A DNA stretch of 64,000 bases, taken from Nageia nagi. Taxonomy: Eukaryota; Pinophyta. Made by a program: the position numbers and the translations under genes. The DNA is taken from positions 190,278,001 to 190,342,000 of the forward strand of contig JBITNC010000001.1 in assembly GCA_050084985.1 (NCBI GenBank), in the 5' to 3' direction. The notes under the pieces are model-generated. The model did not search any database and was not told where the DNA came from. It saw only the letters and a program-made list of their open reading frames with translations. Positions 57,901-64,000 of this stretch are shown piece after piece; within the stretch, counting starts at the first letter, position 1; each line of letters starts with the position of its first letter.

Positions 57901-59580
57901 AGTTCCTAAGACTTCCTCCAAAGTGGAACTCATCTTCTTACACTTACCCATTTTTGATAAAAAATTAAATAACTTTTCATTATTTCATATCTAAAGAGGC
58001 CAACATTTGTTGATAGTTTGTTGAAACAAGACCTTTTTCCATCCTCATCACCTACAATTCTATAAGATAATGGTAAAATTCATAGAATATATTGTGATTT
58101 TGAAAATAAAATATGATGTATCTACCATATCAAATGAACTATAATGATGATAAGGACTTATTTTAAGCAATAATTTTGTATGAATCTTATTCCAAAATAT
58201 AGAGATCTTGATGTCATTTTGATCCATGATTCGAATACTAGGAATTTATTCAAAGGATGTGGTTCTTAATGAAATTGTAAATTATTCTTTTTGAAATACA
58301 ATTTTTTAATTATTTGCTTGAAATCTTAATATTTTCTTTTTGAAGTAAGTAAATAGGAGTTTTTACTCTTTGATACCTATTATCAAGTACTCATTCCCAA
58401 GAATAGATTAAAGAAGTACCTTACCTATTTTTAAATTCATAGTGGTTTTGGTAAAAAATTACTTACTCTCTTATTGAATATGTGTGATTTTATATTTATC
58501 GATTTCTATATTACTTAAGTCATTTTGGAAAGTTTAGAGCATGTAAATTTTTTGCTGTTAGTGCTCTTAAAAATATTTCAAATGACTATATTGTTATAAA
58601 TTAAATGACAATGTTAACTATCAAAAAGGAATTTCAATTTAATTAAAATTCCCCTTTAGGTATTTGAAATAATTAATTTATTTAATTAAATAAATGTTCT
58701 TATCATCGTGTAATCTTATCTATATTTATATTTTATGATAATAGGTTGATTCAAAGATAAGACCAAGAAGGAGTCTTGTCCCATGTGCACCACAATCCTA
58801 AAGAGGAGCCTTGGCACTAGACTTGCTATCTATAAAGGTGGAAGGTTTGTGAATGAGAAATCATGATATGATATAGAATCCTTGATAGGTGAAAATATAC
58901 TTATTTCATTCTTGATCCATGTTTCTTAATTCCACCTATCATATTAGGATTTTGCTATACATTGATCTCTACATTCTTATGATCTATTCAACCCATTTGC
59001 ATGTGATATTATGAGCATCAAAGGTGTGATTATAATATCATGCAAAAGGGAAACATGAAATGGAATGGTAGGTGGGAAATGTCACTGGGATCCTAACACC
59101 ATCACTAGGTTGAGGTCAAATTCATGGTTCCATATTTTAGGGAAGCTCATCATTCATCCTGTATTGATTGAATATCTCTTTTGTTCATTGTGATAGGTAA
59201 TGTACAAGTTTGTATCTTTTGTTAAATCTAGTTTAACAGGTTAAGATCAATCTGAACATTATCATCTTTCATGTCATTGATATTTAATATTAATTGGTTA
59301 AATTGAATATTATTGAATAACCTTAATAATTATTATTTCAATTATAATAATCAAGGAACCTGACTTCTTTCAAACATCGCTTTATCCTTCACTAGTTATG
59401 CAAAAAAACCTAGGAATTTTGGATAGGACTAATATTGCATTTCAAGTGTTATAGATATGAATATGCCTATTGTTACAAATCAAGAACCTCAATAATGTCC
59501 AATTGTACAACCTAAGAAGAATAATATGTAAAAAAATTATGTTAGTAGACCTAAAAAAATTGTACAATTGTACAACCTAA
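57901..59580. other. No gene recognised; may include a gypsy 5' LTR
   Basis: AT-rich sequence, no domain. Because a plus-strand gag begins downstream, a decayed 5' LTR could lie here, but I found no partner or primer site to prove it. Confidence 0.3.
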
Positions 59581-59582
59581 TA

Positions 59583-59820
59583 ATGTCTAATTGTACAACC
59601 TAAAAAAATTGAGAGAGTCCAAAAGTTACATCCTCCTCTTGAATATGATAGTGCTCCATAAGATAGTAGTCATTCTATCGATAATGAGGATTTTAGGAAT
59701 AGTGACCATGATCAATTTGTATATGAAGAAATTCCCCCTATTGCTATTGAGGTACTTAATACAATATTACCTAGTCCATAATGTAGAAAATTGTTAGCAG
59801 AAAAAGAATGCCTTCCCCTC
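59583..59820 (+). pseudogene. Possible Ty3/gypsy gag N-terminal remnant
   Basis: One plus frame reads KKIERVQKLHPPLEYDSAP, a stop, DSSHSIDNEDFRNSDHDQ and FVYEEIPPIAIEVLNTILPS, coding-like and acidic, then is cut by an LTR start at 59821. The capsid part of a plus-strand gag resumes at 63558, so the two may be one gag split by a nested element. Confidence 0.4.
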
Positions 59821-60542
59821 TGTAGACTATAAATAATGAATTAAATAAATAATTCATTTATTGAAGTAATACAAGCCATATATGATCTCTAAGAGATGTA
59901 TAAACCTCATAAATGAAGATTATTTTGAGTACATATGAAATGAGTGATCACACACCTACCTTCTAATCATCAGTGAGCTCTAGGAAGTCAAATTACTATA
60001 CCATTAATTTATGTGAAAACACACCATTAGCTATGTGGAATTAGTATAATTGTGCACACGAATTGAAGTATATAGAATCAAACAAAGAGTATTATAGATC
60101 AAACTTCAAACACAATAACATCCATTCATAACTATTGTCATTAACAACCTAAAATACATAGATCTATGAGCAAAAATTGAAGGGTATAGCAAATATGAGA
60201 TAGGTGGTGTTATGAAACACCTTTTTTGGGATGGATATGATGATATTGCATTTTATATTATCTCTCTCTCCTTATTTTATCATCTAATCATTTTCTCTCT
60301 ATTTGTGTTTCCTTAGGTATTCTTTTATAGCAACATCTTGATCCTCTTTGATTCTTGGGATCATTGCACATTACATTGCTTGTGGGGTCTTTATTAATAT
60401 TTGACACCCTTTACATTATTCTATGGTCCATTACATTTATTAAATTTCCTTGGGTATATTTTAACCCTTTTTTATAATAAATATCCTTATTTCTATAAAA
60501 TGAATTATTTAATAAATAATAATTCATTTTTAGCTATCTACA
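59821..60542 (-). mobile_element. LTR of a minus-strand retrotransposon
   Basis: A 722-bp segment with TGTAGA...TCTACA ends. It is followed (plus strand) by a reversed polypurine tract, so in minus orientation it is a 3' LTR. Parts of it (60190-60440) match 62620-62850 clearly: 'ggtggtgtta', 'gattcttg.gatcattgca', 'ggtccattacattta'. Confidence 0.6.
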
Positions 60543-60560
60543 TTTTGCCCCTTTTTGGAG
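60543..60560 (-). other. Polypurine tract (minus)
   Basis: CCAAAAAGGGGCAAAA on the minus strand, adjacent to the LTR. It resembles the tract at 5328-5340. Confidence 0.55.
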
Positions 60561-61423
60561 GTGTGATTGAAGCGATGAAATTACATATCCAAAGAAGTAG
60601 TATAGAAGAATTTTTTTTGAAATATTTATCCAACACTACCATTTTATGATAATGATGAGGGTCCTTTGCTGCCCCCTTTTGGCTTGGTTTCCCCAAGAAA
60701 GCTCCTTGAGTGGTGAACCAAGATAAAATATGAAGAACTATGTCTCTTTACCCCTTGTGATATTTCTATCATGAAAGGAACTTTGCTAGTAGGTAGTCTT
60801 ATATTCCCACATCCAATCTCTAAAATAATTTCCCCTTGCACTATTCAACCATGAATCTAGCAATTCCTTCATTTTTAAGACTCAAGAAGTTGATGCTCTT
60901 ACATCCATACCTTGATAAAGTAGAGGTATTATTCTCCCCTGACATTTTTCAACCATAAATTTGGTCATTTCATTATCTTTGCTACTTAGGAATCTGATGC
61001 ACTTATGTCCATGCTTTGATACAGAAGAGGTCACTTGATTTTAGGTCTTGATTGATTGATAAGTACATTGTTGATGATGTATAAACAATAGTGCACATTG
61101 TTGATAATGTGGAGTATGCATTACTTGGTTTCCTTATTTTGATGTAGATACCTATAAAAGTGTTAGATATACCTTGCATGAAAATATTTTGGATACAAAA
61201 TGAGTTGTGTTATCCATTTATGAAGAGTCAATGTTAGTAATCTACTTATGATTGCATCATCAGTTTATCTTTTAAGTGAGTGAACTCTCACTAGCCATAT
61301 TGATGGCCATCAATAACCTAGCATTTTTATGTCCATGATCCATAGACATTATACTGCAATAAATTTTTATCTTTTACTCTTTTTTTTACTTTTTTTTTTT
61401 TACTATTTACATGCTACTAACAA

Positions 61424-62200
61424 CATGTAGATAATAATACATATGGTTGATATCGTGGATCCCCATCATATGCATCCAAAAATTCTTTATACCCTACTAT
61501 ACCATCATTCAAAATGATTTTTGCTATCAAATCTATAACTAAGTTCCATTTTTCATCATCTTTCTAAAACAATAATGCCCCTAAGGCATATAGTATGGAA
61601 AAATATACTTCTTTCCTAAAATCCATTAAAATTTGAATATATCCATCCATGAGAGACAAAGTAATACTATCCACAATCATTTGAATATTTGGTAATGAAA
61701 TATCAACTCTTATCTCTCCAACACGCATATTAATATGAACTATCCATTTTGAACAATGCATGAAAAAACAAGGATCTACACCAAGCATATCAATATAAGA
61801 CCTTGCAAAATCACTATGACTCTTAATAAACTTGTTTATGTACCTTTTTTCTATGGTGTTGGAAGAGCATCCTCAACTTCAGCTAATTCATCATGCTTTT
61901 GTAATAGCACCATTGATCCCTTCAACCCTAAAATCTCATTTTCTTCCTTATTTTCCTCATTTGAGTTAGCCAATTTAGAACATGCCCTCATGTACTCCAA
62001 TATATCATCATTATTATAGCAATCAAACTCAAGTGGAATAGCATCATTATCATCAATGTCATCATAATTAGGAAAAGAGAATATATCCTAATTTGATGTT
62101 TCTAAACCTTTTTCAATACTCTTATAGCTATCAACCATGTATTCTTACATAAAAGGATATGAAAAGATATTACTCATTACTATCTCCTTGACTAAAGGAG
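61424..62200 (-). pseudogene. Unrecognised acidic protein frame inside the LTR element
   Basis: On the minus strand a coding-like frame runs from about 62200 with stops at two points where Q codons (CAA/CAG) would fit. It includes KEIVMSNIFSYPFM, VDSYKSIEKGLETSN, a D/N-rich FPNYDDIDDNDAIPLEFDCY and LEYMRACSKLANSNEENKEE. It shifts frame near 61858 and continues YINKFIKSHSDFARSYIDML, VDPCFFMHCSKWIVHINMRV, DISLPNIQMIVDSITLSLMD, YKEFLDAYDGDPRYQPYVLL, ending at 61424. About 260 residues. It lies between primer site and polypurine tract, where gag belongs, but I see no gag, protease or RT motif. Family unknown; it could be a captured host gene. Confidence 0.45.
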
Positions 62201-62297
62201 TTGAATCTAATGAGAGTGATGATATTACTCATTACTGATGATGGTGTAAATCCATTACAAAATTCTCATGAGATCTCACCAAGAGGGAAAGATAAAT

Positions 62298-62320
62298 CAA
62301 ATAGATGGGTTCATCAAAAT
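62298..62320 (-). other. Primer-binding-like site of the minus-strand LTR element
   Basis: TGATGAACCCATCTATTTG on the minus strand beside an LTR edge (TTTAGA, apparently from TGTAGA). It corresponds to the block at 394-416. Confidence 0.5.
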
Positions 62321-63000
62321 TTAGACCTCAAATAATGCATAAACCATATTATTATTGCACTATTTTTCTATAATATTATATTGAAGCATATATAAAAAAT
62401 ATGGTAACAATGAATAATGATAATCAATGTACCTTCATCACAGTCACATAAACATCACATAAAGTAATCCATTAATCAAACATGAACATTCATTCATCCA
62501 TATACACATCGCTAGTGACTCATAAGTGCTATGTCACTGATTTCATGGAATAAGCAATATTTTGAACAAAATAAAAGTATGCAATAGCAAAATGAAGGGT
62601 TTAGTAGATGTATGCAAAGGTGGTGTTACAAAACACTATTGTATGTAGGATAGAGTGATAATGCATTTATTGAAGTCTCACTAGGATATTTAATGCCCTT
62701 GCATGATACCATTTGTGTTGCTTTTGATGTATTTATATAGCAATTTCCTTGTCTCCTTGGATTCTTGAGATCATTGCATATTACATCATTTGAAGAGTCT
62801 TTTAGATATTGAACCCCTTATTACATTGTATAATGGTCCATTACATTTATCACATTGAATTCCCAAATACCATTACCTAATGATATTCCTAATTCCTTAA
62901 TCCAAAAATAGTTACCTCCTAGTTATAAAAACCCTAATAACATCACTAAGGTTAATGTGCATTATTTCCTAATTTGGGAACCATCCTAAATCCATAAATA
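62320..63000 (-). mobile_element. 5' LTR of the minus-strand element (right end uncertain)
   Basis: It starts at the primer-like site and shares several blocks with 59821-60542, but is strongly diverged. I cannot fix where it ends. If both belong to one element it is old; otherwise they are related elements. Confidence 0.45.
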
Positions 63001-63557
63001 TCACAAGCTATGGAAGCACAACTTGTAATCCAATATATTATACTAGAATGTGATTATAAATAGGAAGATAACATTGACAAATATGAACTAATGGATATTA
63101 CAAATCATGAAATACTTAATAGACTAGTCATCCCTTATGTTTGGATTGATGAACCAGATCCAATTGTAGAATTTGGTATGAGATGGAGACCTGTAAATCG
63201 AATGAATAATATGCAATATTAAGAAAAGAATTTAGTTTCCTAAAACTCAATATGGACTTCAAATAAGCCTCACCAAAATGCAAAATGGTAATAGTTAATA
63301 ACTTGGTAAGAACATTAGAATAGGAAAATAATTGATATTTTGGATTATTTACATGATTAACAAATGATAAGAAGAAAGATACTAGTGGATCATCATGGAA
63401 AGTAGATCCAAATTCTATAATCAATAAGGTTACATAATTAATGTAACAAAAGGAATCTATATTGGTTTACATCAACAAATTTACACCTACAATTTCAAGA
63501 GTTATGAACACCCTTTTTTCTATCTCATTCACTAAAAAAGCTATGATAAATAGGTAA

Positions 63558-64000
63558 ATTTTACAATGTTTGATGGTCATTTTGATCCTAGAATATATTT
63601 ATAGAGGTATCATTTAGAGGCTATTTTATTTGATAATGATGATGATTTATTAGCTAAATTATTTTCTCTTAGTTTGTGAGAAAAACCATTCTTGTGGTTT
63701 ACTGATTTGGCTAATGAATGAATTATAGTTAAGGCATTCCTTGCTAGATATCACCTATACATCACACAAGAAATATCTCATTTATATATGTATACCTTGA
63801 AGAAAAATCAAGTCCAACTTGTTAGTGATTTCATTATTTAATAGTCCAAAATAACTAACCAAGTCCAAATCCCTAATAGAGAAAATAAGCATGTCCTTTT
63901 TTGAGCCTTGTTACCATCTTGTAGAAATGATTTCTTTGATTACCAAAACTATCCTTATGATAAATTGATATATGATATGATTAGTAAGAAATCCTACCAT
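63558..64000 (+). pseudogene. Ty3/gypsy gag (retrotransposon gag domain), partial and broken
   Basis: The plus strand reads FTMFDGHFDPRIYL, a stop, RYHLEAILFDNDDDLLAKLF, SLSL, a stop, EKPFLWFTDLANE, a stop, then in neighbouring frame ARYHLYI, LYMYTLKKNQVQLVSDFII and KITNQVQIPN. This is the capsid-like gag core (F-x-G-x-x-D-P, L-F-x-x-S-L-x-x-x-A-x-x-W, V-x-D-F-I) of Ty3/gypsy elements. It runs off the window end. One stop sits where R is usual (CGA to TGA). Confidence 0.75.

Overview
The window looks like nuclear DNA of a seed plant with a large, repeat-rich genome. A gymnosperm (conifer-type) genome is my inference, from the very AT-rich and CpG-poor sequence, the dense and mostly decayed transposons, and a long decayed PPR array whose wording resembles conifer PPR families. 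I found no intact host gene. The only complete open reading frame of any length is a Ty1/copia polyprotein at 48508-52374 (minus).

Layout. 1-6607: fragments of two Ty3/gypsy elements (minus-strand gag and LTR start at 1-416; plus-strand integrase remnant, pre-PPT tandem repeats and a 3' LTR at 5341-6607). 7420-8580: an F-box/kelch-type gene on the minus strand with its own TATA box and an inverted ACGTGTC pair, broken by one frameshift and one stop. 8619-15563: a 6.9-kb hAT element with 18-bp terminal inverted repeats and a perfect 8-bp target duplication, inserted just upstream of that promoter. It holds a nearly intact transposase and a captured promoter plus first exon of an oligopeptide transporter (OPT). 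16220-17797: a Mutator-like element with about 98-bp TIRs and a 9-bp target duplication, carrying a PPR gene piece. 18660-28690: a long decayed PPR array, split by a region that holds a 1.1-kb CACTA element (20828-21964). 28890-37693: an 8.8-kb Ty1/copia element with 497-bp LTRs about 1% different, broken gag-pol and PPR-like sequence in its leader. 39190-40760: a decayed unrecognised reading frame. 40990-46870: a decayed plant L1-type LINE (minus), preceded by three tandem units of about 240 bp with Pol III A and B boxes. 47835-53066: a complete Ty1/copia element (minus) with apparently identical 613-bp LTRs and a perfect 5-bp target duplication. 53067-59580: non-coding, with several tandem duplications, a degenerate minisatellite of about 48 bp and a tRNA-related SINE-like insert. 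59590-64000: a plus-strand Ty3/gypsy gag region interrupted by a minus-strand LTR element that carries an unrecognised acidic reading frame.

How the parts relate. No pathway or operon is present. The theme is transposons carrying host gene fragments: hAT with OPT, Mutator-like with PPR, copia leader with PPR, all within about 30 kb. The decayed frames often look broken by C-to-T type stops, as expected of methylated repeats. I found no new defence or enzymatic system. The best leads are the composite hAT that may have captured a host promoter in front of its transposase, the tRNA-like tandem units sitting exactly where a LINE 5' UTR should be, and the apparently fresh copia insertion.
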